From: Pinirhizobacter sp036499745
GTDB taxonomy: Bacteria > Pseudomonadota > Gammaproteobacteria > Xanthomonadales > Rhodanobacteraceae
DNA length: 64,000 bases
Direction of reading: 5' to 3'
Assembly: GCF_036499745.1 (NCBI RefSeq)
Contig: NZ_DASYDG010000045.1
Coordinates: forward strand, 62,001-126,000
Shown here: positions 8,307 to 16,901 of the stretch, in pieces
Layout of the letters: each line of letters opens with the position of its first letter
How positions within the stretch are numbered: position 1 is the stretch's first letter
Notes under the pieces: generated by a model
Database searches by the model: none
What the model was told of the DNA's origin: nothing
Seen by the model: the letters and a program-made list of their open reading frames with translations, nothing else
Made by a program: the position numbers and the translations under genes

Positions 8307-9332
8307 ATGTCATCGCCATCCATGGTGAACGCTCCGATGGTTACGGCCGACATGGCCGCCCGCAACCGCCGCGACGCGCGGAACGACCGCCTGTTCGCCT
8401 GGCTACTGGCCGCCTGCGGCATGATCGTACTGGCTACCCTGGTAGGTGCTGCCGGTTCGACCCTGTGGGGTGGCCGTGACGCCTTCGCAACGTTCGGCTG
8501 GCATTTTCTGATCAGTACCGAGTGGGATCCAGGCACCGATACCTACGGCGCGCTGGTGCCGATCTTCGGAACCGTGGTCACTGCCCTCATCGCTTTGCTG
8601 ATCGCCGTACCGGTGAGCTTCGGCATTTCCCTTTTCCTGACCGAGGTGGCGCCCAACTGGTTGCGCAGCCCGGTGGGCTCGGCCATTGAACTGCTGGCCG
8701 GCATCCCCTCCATCATCTACGGCATGTGGGGCCTGTTCATCTTCTCGCCCTTCATGTCGGCGCACGTGAAACCCTGGCTGATCAACTACATGAGCACCCA
8801 GCCCGACGACGGCAAGGTGGCATGGATTCCCGCGCATGTGCCTTTCATCGGCAAGCTCTTCACCAGCCAGTACCCGTTCGGTGGCGGCGTGCTTACCGCC
8901 GGCATCGTGCTGGCGATCATGGTGATCCCGTTCATCTCCTCGGTGATGCGTGAAGTGTTCCAGACGGTGCCTACGCGCCTGAAAGAATCGGCCTACGCGT
9001 TGGGCTCGAGCACCTGGGAAGTGGTGTGGGACATCGTGTTGCCCTATACGCGCTCGGCAGTCATCGGCGGCATCTTCCTGGGGCTGGGACGTGCACTGGG
9101 TGAAACCATGGCCGTGGCCTTCGTGCTGGGCAATGCCTTCCAGCTGTCGGCATCGTTGTTGGCGCCGGGCAGTTCCATTGCCTCGGCGATCGCCAACCAG
9201 TTCTCCGAAGCCGCAGGCCTGCAGAAATCGGCACTGATGGCGCTGGCCTTCCTGTTGTTCGTGGTCACTTTCATCGTGCTGCTGATCGCCCGCATGATGC
9301 TGCAACGCCTTGCCACCAAGGAGGGCCGCTAA
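8307..9332 (+). CDS. pstC: Phosphate ABC transporter permease PstC
   Basis: Inner-membrane permease subunit of PstSCAB, 341 residues, with about six membrane helices and the EAA cytoplasmic loop (ESAYALGSSTWEVVWDIVLP ... GRALGETMA) that contacts PstB. The cytoplasmic N terminus carries ~40 extra hydrophilic residues. Between helices 2 and 3 there is a periplasmic insertion (MSTQPDDGKVAWIPAHVPFI). PstA follows 2 bp downstream. Confidence 0.96.
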   Translation: MSSPSMVNAPMVTADMAARNRRDARNDRLFAWLLAACGMIVLATLVGAAGSTLWGGRDAFATFGWHFLISTEWDPGTDTYGALVPIFGTVVTALIALLIAVPVSFGISLFLTEVAPNWLRSPVGSAIELLAGIPSIIYGMWGLFIFSPFMSAHVKPWLINYMSTQPDDGKVAWIPAHVPFIGKLFTSQYPFGGGVLTAGIVLAIMVIPFISSVMREVFQTVPTRLKESAYALGSSTWEVVWDIVLPYTRSAVIGGIFLGLGRALGETMAVAFVLGNAFQLSASLLAPGSSIASAIANQFSEAAGLQKSALMALAFLLFVVTFIVLLIARMMLQRLATKEGR

Positions 9333-9334
9333 AC

Positions 9335-10210
9335 ATGGCCAGCAATAATTCGCTTTACCTGCGTCGACGCATCGCCAACATCGTGGCCCTGCTACTGTCT
9401 TCGCTCGCCACGGTGGTCGGCCTGTTCTTCCTGGCCTGGATTTTGTGGGAAACGCTCAGGCAAGGCATCAGCGCCCTGAGCCCCAGCCTCTTCACCAAGA
9501 TCACCGCCTACGGCGAGGACGGGGGACTGGCCAATGCCATGGTAGGCAGCCTGCTGATCAACTTCATCGGCATCGCCATCGCCACGCCGATCGGCGTGAT
9601 GGCAGGCATGTGGCTGGCCGAGTACGCCAACCGCTCCAAGCTGGGCGCCTCGGTGCGGTTCCTCAACGACATCCTGCTCTCTGCACCGTCCATCGTTCTG
9701 GGCCTTTTCGTGTACACGATCATTGTGTTGCCGATGAAGAACCTGACCGACGGCGCCATCACGTTCTCGGGCCTCGCCGGCGGCATCGCGCTGTCGCTGA
9801 TCGCCCTGCCGGTCGTGGTGCGTACCACCGACGAAATGCTGCGCCTGGTGCCTTCCACCCTGCGCGAGGCGGCGCTTTCGCTGGGCGTGCCGCAGTGGAA
9901 GCTGACCATGCAGATCCTGGTGCGGTCGGCCCGCTCGGGCATCATCACCGGCATTCTGCTGGCCCTGGCCCGCATCAGCGGCGAAACCGCCCCGCTGCTG
10001 TTCACTGCCTTCGGCAACAACTACATGTCGCTGAATCCGATCGACAAGATGGCTAGCCTGCCCCAGGTGATCTACCAGTACGCCAACGATCCAGGCGACA
10101 AACTGCACGCCATCGCCTGGGCCGGCGCCTTCGTCGTCACCATGTTCGTCCTGCTGCTGAGCCTGGGCTCGCGGCTCCTCTTCGCCCGTTCCAAGGTGTC
10201 CAATGACTGA
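9335..10210 (+). CDS. pstA: Phosphate ABC transporter permease PstA
   Basis: Second permease subunit, 291 residues, with about six membrane helices and an EAA loop (REAALSLGVPQWKLTMQILV ... ARISGETAPLLFTAFG) typical of PstA. It starts 2 bp after pstC and overlaps pstB by 8 bp, so the three subunits are very likely translationally coupled. Confidence 0.96.
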   Translation: MASNNSLYLRRRIANIVALLLSSLATVVGLFFLAWILWETLRQGISALSPSLFTKITAYGEDGGLANAMVGSLLINFIGIAIATPIGVMAGMWLAEYANRSKLGASVRFLNDILLSAPSIVLGLFVYTIIVLPMKNLTDGAITFSGLAGGIALSLIALPVVVRTTDEMLRLVPSTLREAALSLGVPQWKLTMQILVRSARSGIITGILLALARISGETAPLLFTAFGNNYMSLNPIDKMASLPQVIYQYANDPGDKLHAIAWAGAFVVTMFVLLLSLGSRLLFARSKVSND

Positions 10211-11030
10211 TCCGGCCTTTTCCCCCGCCCCCGCCGCCGAGGCCGCCATGGCTCACACAGGCGACGGCACCCCGGCACCGGCCAAGATCACGGTGCGTGA
10301 CCTCAATTTCTTCTACAACGGCTTCCATGCGCTCAAGGGCATCAGCATGGACATCCCGGAGAAGAAGGTCACCGCCATCATCGGGCCGTCCGGCTGCGGC
10401 AAGTCCACCCTGCTGCGCATCTTCAACCGTATCTACAACATCTACCCCAAGCTCGAGGCGAACGGCCAGATCGTGCTGGACGGGGAAAACATCCTCGACC
10501 CGAAGTACTCGCTCAACCGCCTGCGTTCGAAGGTGGGCATGGTGTTCCAGAAACCCGTGCCCTTCCCGATGACCATCTTCGAGAACGTGGCCTACGGCAT
10601 CCGCCACCACGAACGGCTGAACAAGTCGGAGATGGAAGGCCGGGTGGAACAGGCCCTGCGCAGCGCCGCCCTGTGGGATGAAGTCAAGGACAAGCTCAAG
10701 CAGAGCGCCCTTGGCCTTTCCGGCGGCCAGCAGCAGCGCCTGTGCATCGCCCGCGGCATCGCCCTCAAACCCGAGGTATTGTTGCTCGACGAGCCGACCT
10801 CGGCGCTGGACCCGATCGCCACCAGCCGCATCGAGCAGCTGGTGGAGGAACTGAAAAACGATTTCACCATCGTCATCGTCACCCATAACATGCAGCAGGC
10901 GGCACGCTGTTCGGACCTGACGGCCTTCATGTACCTGGGCGAGCTGATCGAGTTCGACCGAACGGAAAAGATCTTCACCAAACCGAACAAGAAGCAGACC
11001 GAGGATTACATCACCGGCCGTTTCGGTTAA
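10203..11030 (+). CDS. pstB: Phosphate ABC transporter ATPase PstB
   Basis: ATPase that drives phosphate import, 275 residues. Walker A is GPSGCGKST, the signature is LSGGQQQR, Walker B is LLLDEPTSALD, and the switch histidine is in VTHNMQQAAR. About 25 Ala/Pro-rich residues precede the conserved core; an internal ATG (MAHTGDG) could be an alternative start. The upstream end overlaps pstA by 8 bp. Confidence 0.97.
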   Translation: MTDPAFSPAPAAEAAMAHTGDGTPAPAKITVRDLNFFYNGFHALKGISMDIPEKKVTAIIGPSGCGKSTLLRIFNRIYNIYPKLEANGQIVLDGENILDPKYSLNRLRSKVGMVFQKPVPFPMTIFENVAYGIRHHERLNKSEMEGRVEQALRSAALWDEVKDKLKQSALGLSGGQQQRLCIARGIALKPEVLLLDEPTSALDPIATSRIEQLVEELKNDFTIVIVTHNMQQAARCSDLTAFMYLGELIEFDRTEKIFTKPNKKQTEDYITGRFG

Positions 11031-11051
11031 ATCCAGGCACAAGGAATAAAC

Positions 11052-11771
11052 ATGAGCACGCCGCGCGAACATATCATCAAGAGCTACGACGACGAACTCA
11101 CCCGGCTGACCGGCGAAATCGTCCGCATGGGGGAACTTGCCGTCACCCAGCTGGAAGCCGCCATCGACGTCATCGAGCGGCGCGACGAGCGTGCTGCCCA
11201 GCGCGTGGTGATCAACGACGACGCCATCGACGCCATGGAGCAGGAGATCAGCCACGACGTGGTTCGCCTGCTGGCCCTGCGCGCGCCGATTGCCGGCGAC
11301 CTGCGCAACGTGTTCGCGGCATTGCGCATTGCCGCCGACATCGAGCGCATTGGCGATTACGCCGCGAACGTGGCCAAGCGCTCGATCCCGCTCAGCATGG
11401 TGGCGCCGGTGACCCCCACGCGCAGTCTTGGCCACCTGGCCGAGCTTGCCGCTGCCGAGGTCCGCACGGTGCTGAAGTCCTACCATGATCGCGACGCCGA
11501 AGCCGCCTACAAGGTGTGGAAGGACGACGCCGATCTCGACGACGCCTATACCGCCCTGTTCCGCCAGCTGCTCACATACATGATGGAAGATCCACGCAAC
11601 ATCACGCCGTGCACGCACCTGTTGTTCATGGCCAAGAACATCGAACGCATTGGCGACCACGCCACCAACATCGCCGAGAACGTGTGGTTCCTGGTGCACG
11701 GCGAGCCGCTGACCAAGCAGCGTGTGAAGCGCGACCTTACCTCCAGCCCGGACATGGAACCGCCGGTCTGA
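11052..11771 (+). CDS. phoU: Phosphate signalling protein PhoU
   Basis: Negative modulator linking the Pst transporter to the PhoR sensor, 239 residues. It has the two symmetric three-helix bundles of PhoU, each with its metal-cluster motif: IERIGDYAANVAKR and IERIGDHATNIAENV. AAGGA stands 7 nt before the ATG. Last gene of the pst operon; phoB and phoR are not in this window. Confidence 0.97.
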   Translation: MSTPREHIIKSYDDELTRLTGEIVRMGELAVTQLEAAIDVIERRDERAAQRVVINDDAIDAMEQEISHDVVRLLALRAPIAGDLRNVFAALRIAADIERIGDYAANVAKRSIPLSMVAPVTPTRSLGHLAELAAAEVRTVLKSYHDRDAEAAYKVWKDDADLDDAYTALFRQLLTYMMEDPRNITPCTHLLFMAKNIERIGDHATNIAENVWFLVHGEPLTKQRVKRDLTSSPDMEPPV

Positions 11772-11777
11772 AAACGC

Positions 11778-11803
11778 CCCGGCCCCGCGATCGCGTGGCC
11801 GGG
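11778..11803. terminator. Hairpin between convergent phoU and gdx
   Basis: CCCGGCC pairs with GGCCGGG around a self-complementary CGCGATCGCG centre, just after the phoU stop and ahead of the gdx stop on the other strand. Position suits a bidirectional terminator, but there is no clear T-tract. Confidence 0.45.
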
Positions 11804-11813
11804 AAGCCGTGGG

Positions 11814-12128
11814 CTAAGCGGTCAGCTTCAGCCCCGCCACACCGGCGATGATCAGCGCCACGCAGGTCATCCGCGACACCGTCACCGGCTCGTTGAACAA
11901 CACGATGCCAAGCGCCACCGCGCCCACCACGCCGATACCCGTCCACACCGCATAGGCGGTACCCAGGGGCAGGGTTTTCGCTGCCATGGCAAGCAGGACG
12001 ATGCTTACCGCCATGGCCAGCGCGGTGCCGACGCTCGGCCAAAGGCGGGTAAACCCGGCGGAATATTTAAGGCCAACGGCCCAGCCGATTTCGAACAATC
12101 CGGCAAGGAAAAGATAGATCCAGCTCAT
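11814..12128 (-). CDS. gdx: Guanidinium exporter Gdx (SugE), SMR family
   Basis: Small multidrug-resistance-type membrane protein of 104 residues with four helices. The essential glutamate in helix 1 lies within FEIGWAVGLKYS, and KTLPLGTAYAVWTGIG is the Gdx-subtype signature, distinguishing it from EmrE-like drug pumps. Gdx exports guanidinium in exchange for protons as an antiparallel dimer. The ATG at 12128 is preceded by GAAGGAG at 8 nt. The leader carries a guanidine-II riboswitch, which independently confirms the substrate. Confidence 0.96.
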   Translation of the reverse strand: MSWIYLFLAGLFEIGWAVGLKYSAGFTRLWPSVGTALAMAVSIVLLAMAAKTLPLGTAYAVWTGIGVVGAVALGIVLFNEPVTVSRMTCVALIIAGVAGLKLTA

Positions 12129-12136
12129 GGAGGCGA

Positions 12137-12193
12137 CTCCTTCGGTGGCAGGGTCGTCCCTGCGGAAGGAATTCGCCGACAGGGTCGTCCCTG
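12137..12193 (-). ncRNA. Guanidine-II (mini-ykkC) riboswitch
   Basis: On the minus strand two near-identical hairpins, both CAGGG-ACGA-CCCTG, lie at 12180-12193 (P1) and 12148-12163 (P2), 16 nt apart. Paired ACGR loops on short GC stems define the guanidine-II class. The linker contains TTCCTTC (12165-12171), which can pair with the gdx ribosome site GAAGGAG (12137-12143). This fits the known mechanism: guanidine stabilises the two hairpins, removes the linker from the ribosome site and switches gdx on. Confidence 0.95.
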
Positions 12194-12200
12194 CCAGGTT

Positions 12201-12235
12201 ACGGCGCTTTGCGCGCCGTCGATGCACGGATTATA
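12201..12235 (-). promoter_or_regulatory. gdx promoter -10 and leader hairpin
   Basis: A perfect TATAAT lies at 12230-12235 on the minus strand, right at the 3' end of the upstream gene; only a weak -35 (TTCAGG) is seen 18 bp further up. The transcript would begin near 12223 and first form a 7-bp hairpin (ACGGCGC, loop GCAAA; 12201-12219) before the riboswitch hairpins. Confidence 0.6.
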
Positions 12236-12520
12236 TCAAGGGTCCGGGAAGGGACCTGAATGCTCGTTCGGTTTCATCCGCGTACCCTTGGCGATGCCGT
12301 AGGCGGCAATGGCGAACCAGGCCAGCTCCTGGACGAAGGCCGCCAGGTTGAAATTCCCGAAGGTGAGGGAAAGCAGGATGCCGACCGCACCGATGAGGTT
12401 CATCAGCTGGTAGGTGAGCCCATTGCCATGCAGTTTGTGGGCCTGTAATAGCGCGAAGGCGCCCAGCATCAGCAACACACCCAGCAGGCCCGCCCAGTCG
12501 TGCCAGTAGAAGCCGCTCAT
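12236..12520 (-). CDS. Small CBU_0592-like membrane protein
   Basis: 94 residues with three hydrophobic helices (WAGLLGVLLMLGAFALLQ, LMNLIGAVGILLSLTFG, ELAWFAIAAYGIAKG) and a short hydrophilic tail, resembling the CBU_0592-like family of unknown function. The ATG overlaps the rlmB stop (TGATG), so it is translated with rlmB. The gdx -10 box sits at the very end of this gene. Confidence 0.8.
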   Translation of the reverse strand: MSGFYWHDWAGLLGVLLMLGAFALLQAHKLHGNGLTYQLMNLIGAVGILLSLTFGNFNLAAFVQELAWFAIAAYGIAKGTRMKPNEHSGPFPDP

Positions 12521-13263
12521 CACTTGCCTCCTCGTTGGCGCAATGCTTCGAACAGCACGATGCCGGTAGCCACCGACACATTCAGGCTTTCCATCGACCC
12601 GGGCATCGGAATCTTGGCCACGAAGTCGCAGGTTTCGCGGGTAAGCCGGCGCATGCCCTCGCCTTCGCTGCCCAGTACCAGTGCGATGGGACCCTTCAGG
12701 TCCATCGCGTAAATCGACTGGTCGGTATCGCCGGCAAGGCCCGTAAGCCAGACACCCGCATCCTTCAATTCGCGCAATGCGCGCGCAAGATTGGTGGCAG
12801 CCACCAGCGGCACGAGGTCCGCACCGCCGGCCGAAGCACGGCGGACCGTGGGTGTCAGGCCCACGGCGCGATCCTTGGGCACGATCACCGCGGTGACCTT
12901 CGCCGCCGCGGCGCTGCGCAGGCAGGCGCCGAGGTTATGCGGATCGGTGACACCATCAAGCACCAGGAACAGGGCCTCGCCGCCGACCTTTTCGATCAGG
13001 TCGGGTAGTTCGTTCTCGGTGAACATCGGCGGCGTTTCGTATCGAGCAATGGCGCCCTGGTGTCGCTCTTCGCCACCGGCGCGCTCGAGCGCCTCCTTCG
13101 ACGCTTCCTTGACCACGATCTTGAGCTTGCGGGCGAGTTCGGCGATCGCGGTGACACGCGCATTGCGCGAGCCCCGCTCCACCATCACCTCGTGTACGCG
13201 CTCCGGGTCGTTCGCCAGCGCACCCTCGACCGGGTTGATGCCGACGATCCATGTCTCGCTCAT
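12520..13263 (-). CDS. rlmB: 23S rRNA (guanosine-2'-O)-methyltransferase RlmB
   Basis: SPOUT-class methyltransferase that modifies G2251 in the ribosomal P-loop, 247 residues. The N-terminal substrate-binding domain (about 1-75) precedes the trefoil-knot catalytic domain, with SpoU motifs DPHNLGACLRSA (motif 1), ALVLGSEGEGMRRL (motif 2) and IPMPGSMESLNVSVA (motif 3). The ATG overlaps the rnr stop by 4 bp; rnr-rlmB is a conserved pair. Confidence 0.97.
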   Translation of the reverse strand: MSETWIVGINPVEGALANDPERVHEVMVERGSRNARVTAIAELARKLKIVVKEASKEALERAGGEERHQGAIARYETPPMFTENELPDLIEKVGGEALFLVLDGVTDPHNLGACLRSAAAAKVTAVIVPKDRAVGLTPTVRRASAGGADLVPLVAATNLARALRELKDAGVWLTGLAGDTDQSIYAMDLKGPIALVLGSEGEGMRRLTRETCDFVAKIPMPGSMESLNVSVATGIVLFEALRQRGGK

Positions 13264-16043
13264 GCCTTGCCCTTTCCTCTTGGACTACGGGGAGATTTCT
13301 TGGTGGCGGGAGCCGGAGCATGGCCGCGCTGGCCGCCAGTGGACTTGCCCGGCGCCGCCTGCTGCTGGCCGCCACGGCTGCCGCCGGATGCCTTGCCGCC
13401 ACCGGGTGCGCTACGGCCACCTTGCGGGCTGGCTTTCGCACCCGCCTTGGTCGGGCCCGCCTGGCGACGGCCGCCGGCCTGTACAGCTGCGCGACCACCC
13501 TCGCCCGACCCGCGCGGTGCGCCGTATTGCGGACCGTACTTGCTGCCCGCTTCCTTGGTGGTCGCCGTCTTCGACGGAGCATGCCGCGGCTGGGGCTTGG
13601 GTAGCACCGGTTCCTCGGCGACCTTCTTGCGACCGAACACCTTGCCCACGGCCTTGCCGATGGCCGCACCCGCCGAGGCGATGCGCGAAGCTTTCTTCGC
13701 CGGCGCCGCCGGTTCCGGGCGATGCTCGTGCTTCACCGCAGGTTTCGCTTGCGGCGCCTTCACGCCGGGCACCAGGCGGAAATCGATCTTGCGATCTTCA
13801 AGGCTGGCGCGCAGCACCTGCACGCGGGCGTAATCGCCCAGGCGGAAACGGTGGCCCGAGCGCTCGCCTTCGAGCAAATGCCGGGTGGGCTCGAAGCGGT
13901 AGTAATCGTTGGGCAGCTGCGAGATATGCACCAGGCCCGACACGCGCGATTCGGTCAGTTCCACGAACAGGCCGAACGACGTGACGCCGGTAACGACACC
14001 ATCGAATTCCGAACCGACATGTTTTTCCATCCAGGCGCACTTGAAGCGCTCGTCGACGTCGCGCTCGGCTTCCTCGGCGCGGCGCTCACGCTGTGAACAG
14101 TGCACGGCCATGCTGGCCATCGCCTTGTCGGTGTAGGCGTACTCGCCCGCGGCGCCGCGGCCGATGGCATAGCGAATGGCGCGATGAACCAGCAGATCCG
14201 GATAACGGCGGATCGGCGAGGTGAAGTGCGCGTAGGCATCCAGTGCCAGGCCGAAATGGCCCTGGTTCTCCGGTGAATAGATGGCCATGCTCTGCGAACG
14301 CAGCAGCACCGACTGCACCAGGCTTTCTTCCGGCTTGCCGCGCACCTTCTTAAGCAGCGCGGAAAAATCGGCCGGGGTAACTTCCGACGCCGGCGGCATG
14401 CGCAGCTTGAACTCGGCGAGGAATTTTTGAAGGTCTTCGTATTTTTCTTCCGGCGGCGCCGGATGGGCGCGGTACAGCGCCGGGACCTTTTTCTTCGACA
14501 GGAACCTGGCCGCCTGCACGTTGGCGGCGATCATGCATTCCTCGATCAGCTTGTGGGCGTCGTTGCGTTCCTCCGCGCCCATGGATACCACCTCTCCCGA
14601 CGATGCCAGGCGGAATTTCACTTCGGGTGTTTCGAAATCGATGGCGCCGCGGCGCTTGCGCGCCTTGGACAGCACCTTGTAGAGCTGGTGCAGGTGCTCG
14701 AGCTGCGGCAGCACATTGGCCAGCTCGTGGCGGGCGTCGGCGTCTTTCTCGCCGATGGCCTGCCATACGCGATTATAGGTGCAACGGGCGTGCGACAGCA
14801 TCACTGCGTCGTAGTACTTCGCCTTCGTGACTTCGCCTTCGACATCCACCGTCATGTCGCACACCATGCACAGGCGTTCGACTTTTGGATTCAGCGAGCA
14901 GATGCCGTTGGAGAGAGTCTCCGGCAACATCGGCACCACGAAGCCCGGGAAATAGGTGGAGGTGCTGCGCTCGTAGGCCTCGCGGTCGAGCGGCGAGCCA
15001 ATCGGCACGTAGTGCGAGACATCGGCAATGGCCACCACCAGGCGGAAACCGCCTGCCTTCAGCGGCTCGGCGTAAACAGCGTCGTCGAAGTCGCGCGCAT
15101 CGGCGCCATCGATGGTGACCAGCGGCAGCTTGCGAAGGTCGGTACGCCCCTGGCGCTCGGCGGCGGTGACCTGGGGCTCCACTTCCTCGGCCTGGCGGGT
15201 GACGTCCACCGGCCATTCGGTGGGCAGGTCGTGGCTGGCGATGGCCATCTCTACCACCAGTGAGGGCTGCAGGCGTTCGCCCAGCACGGCCACGACATGA
15301 CCCAGCGGACCTCGGTGGACGGTGGGCGGATCGGTGATCTCGGCGATCACGATCTGCCCCGGCCGGGCGCCGTTTTCCTTGCCCGGGGGAATCATGATGT
15401 CCTGGTGCAGGCGGCGGTCGTCCGGGGTGACCAGGGTTACGTTGTTCTCACACACCACGCGGCCCACCAGGCGTGAGGAGCGCCGTTGCAGCACCTCGAC
15501 GATCGCGCCCTGGCGGCGGCCGCGGCGGTCGATGCCGACCACGCTGGCAAGCACGCGGTCGCCGTGGAGCACCGCGCGCATCTGCTGGGGCGACAGGTAA
15601 AGGTCGTCGCCGCCTTCGTCAGGCCGCAGGAAGCCGTAGCCTTCGGCGTTGGCCAGCACCAGGCCCGGGATCAGGTGCAGCTTCTGCACCGGTGCGTAGC
15701 CCAGGCGGCGATTCTGCAGCAGCTGGCCGTCGCGGACCATGGCGTGCAGGCGCTTGCCCAAGGCATTGATTTCATATTCGGTATGCAGGGAAAGCGCCGA
15801 GGCGATGTCCTCGGCGGAAAGCACCTCGCCACGCTCGGACAACAGCGCCAGGATGGCCTCGCGGCTGGCGATCGGCTGGTCGTAGAGGGCCGCCTCGCGG
15901 TCGGCATGGGGGTCGGTGAAACCGCCCTTTCCCTTGCCCTGCGGCGCGGCCTTCGGTGGGCCTTTTCGGCCACGCGGCGCGCCTGGCGCGTTGGAGGGGC
16001 GGGCGCCAGGGCCCTTGCCGGAGGAGTCTTTTTTACGGGTCAC
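13260..16043 (-). CDS. rnr: Ribonuclease R
   Basis: 3'-5' exoribonuclease that degrades structured RNA, 927 residues. An N-terminal winged-helix and cold-shock domains precede the RNB catalytic core, with the acidic cluster TIDGADARDFDDAVYAE, then an S1 domain (FDGVVTGVTSFGLFVELTE). The ~150-residue C-terminal tail is basic and low in complexity (Lys, Arg, Gly, Ala, Pro, Gln), longer than in the ~810-residue E. coli enzyme. The start is GTG with AAGG 7 nt upstream. Divergent from tRNA-Leu; overlaps rlmB by 4 bp. Confidence 0.97.
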   Translation of the reverse strand: MTRKKDSSGKGPGARPSNAPGAPRGRKGPPKAAPQGKGKGGFTDPHADREAALYDQPIASREAILALLSERGEVLSAEDIASALSLHTEYEINALGKRLHAMVRDGQLLQNRRLGYAPVQKLHLIPGLVLANAEGYGFLRPDEGGDDLYLSPQQMRAVLHGDRVLASVVGIDRRGRRQGAIVEVLQRRSSRLVGRVVCENNVTLVTPDDRRLHQDIMIPPGKENGARPGQIVIAEITDPPTVHRGPLGHVVAVLGERLQPSLVVEMAIASHDLPTEWPVDVTRQAEEVEPQVTAAERQGRTDLRKLPLVTIDGADARDFDDAVYAEPLKAGGFRLVVAIADVSHYVPIGSPLDREAYERSTSTYFPGFVVPMLPETLSNGICSLNPKVERLCMVCDMTVDVEGEVTKAKYYDAVMLSHARCTYNRVWQAIGEKDADARHELANVLPQLEHLHQLYKVLSKARKRRGAIDFETPEVKFRLASSGEVVSMGAEERNDAHKLIEECMIAANVQAARFLSKKKVPALYRAHPAPPEEKYEDLQKFLAEFKLRMPPASEVTPADFSALLKKVRGKPEESLVQSVLLRSQSMAIYSPENQGHFGLALDAYAHFTSPIRRYPDLLVHRAIRYAIGRGAAGEYAYTDKAMASMAVHCSQRERRAEEAERDVDERFKCAWMEKHVGSEFDGVVTGVTSFGLFVELTESRVSGLVHISQLPNDYYRFEPTRHLLEGERSGHRFRLGDYARVQVLRASLEDRKIDFRLVPGVKAPQAKPAVKHEHRPEPAAPAKKASRIASAGAAIGKAVGKVFGRKKVAEEPVLPKPQPRHAPSKTATTKEAGSKYGPQYGAPRGSGEGGRAAVQAGGRRQAGPTKAGAKASPQGGRSAPGGGKASGGSRGGQQQAAPGKSTGGQRGHAPAPATKKSPRSPRGKGKA

Positions 16044-16093
16044 TTAACTACCTTGTTGGATGATGCGCGCGATTGTCGCATCGTTTCGCAAGC

Positions 16094-16126
16094 CCTGTTG
16101 ACAAGGGGTCAACAGGTACTTAATCT
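16094..16126 (+). promoter_or_regulatory. Putative tRNA-Leu promoter overlapped by a palindrome
   Basis: TTGACA (16098-16103) sits 15-17 bp before a weak AT-rich -10 region (TTAATC/TAATCT). A 9-bp inverted repeat, CCTGTTGAC / GTCAACAGG with a 5-bp centre (16094-16116), covers the -35. It may be an operator for the tRNA or the divergent rnr gene. Confidence 0.5.
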
Positions 16127-16140
16127 ACGCGGCTCCACCT

Positions 16141-16225
<85 letters not shown>

Positions 16226-16234
16226 AGTTTAGCG

Positions 16235-16259
16235 AAACCCGCAGAGATGCGGGTTTTTT
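16235..16259 (+). terminator. Terminator of tRNA-Leu
   Basis: A 9-bp stem (AAACCCGCA, loop GAGA, complementary arm) continues into six Ts, the first three of which close the stem. Classic intrinsic terminator. Confidence 0.93.
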
Positions 16260-16301
16260 CGTTTTTGGGGTATGGCAGGGATTGCCTGCGGAGCGCTGCC
16301 G

Positions 16302-16844
16302 CTAGTCCACGGCATGCACGAAAGACCATTTTCCCTTCCTGAAAAAGTAGACGTCGGCCCCGCCCTCCAATTCGCCGAACCAGAAGCCCCTGTGCGAAGT
16401 CACGATATGCTCGACGGAGCCTGGCTCGGGCGAGAACGCATAATCCATGGTGTGGGTATAGGCACCCGGTTCGGCCGGGTAAACGGACATGTTCGCAACA
16501 GGTCCTTTCCACGTCAGCAGCGAACTTACCCCATAACCCGACAGCTTATTTAGCGCGACGATCAGGCGATAACTCGTCGCATTCTTTCCAGGAAGAACAA
16601 CTACCAGGTCAGGACGCGCGTCACCGTCGAAATCGGCACTTGCCACAAGCACACATGAATTGCCTCGGGCGGCCGCATCCCTGCGGCCCTCCTCGTACGT
16701 GTCCGTGGAAAGCGGGAGCCGCTCTTGGGGAAACCGGCGCTCCAGCACTCGTGCAAGATCATTCGGCACGAGCTTGACGCACGGGTCCACCGTGGCCGGC
16801 TGGGGTGAAGCCCAGGCAAGTAGCGCAATCAGAAGTCCGTTCAA
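16302..16844 (-). CDS. Hypothetical secreted protein with an FG-GAP-like motif
   Basis: About 180 residues, family not recognised. A short hydrophobic N terminus (MNGLLIALLAWASPQPA) suggests secretion. ASADFDGDARPDLVVVLPG resembles the calcium-binding DxDGDxxxDL loop of VCBS/FG-GAP proteins, but only once. The only workable start is TTG at 16844, since a stop lies 21 nt upstream and no ATG is near, so the exact N terminus is uncertain. First of three accessory-looking minus-strand genes next to the tRNA. Confidence 0.65.
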   Translation of the reverse strand: MNGLLIALLAWASPQPATVDPCVKLVPNDLARVLERRFPQERLPLSTDTYEEGRRDAAARGNSCVLVASADFDGDARPDLVVVLPGKNATSYRLIVALNKLSGYGVSSLLTWKGPVANMSVYPAEPGAYTHTMDYAFSPEPGSVEHIVTSHRGFWFGELEGGADVYFFRKGKWSFVHAVD

Positions 16845-16901
16845 GCCTTTCTCGATCCCAATTTAACTCGCGCGAAAACAGAGCTGCTCACGTCGCCCGG
16901 A

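Noticed and set aside
10137..11699. A 520-codon open frame opposite pstB and phoU
   Set aside because: Antisense shadow; the translated product is His/Val/Gly-biased without motifs, and both genes below it are certain.
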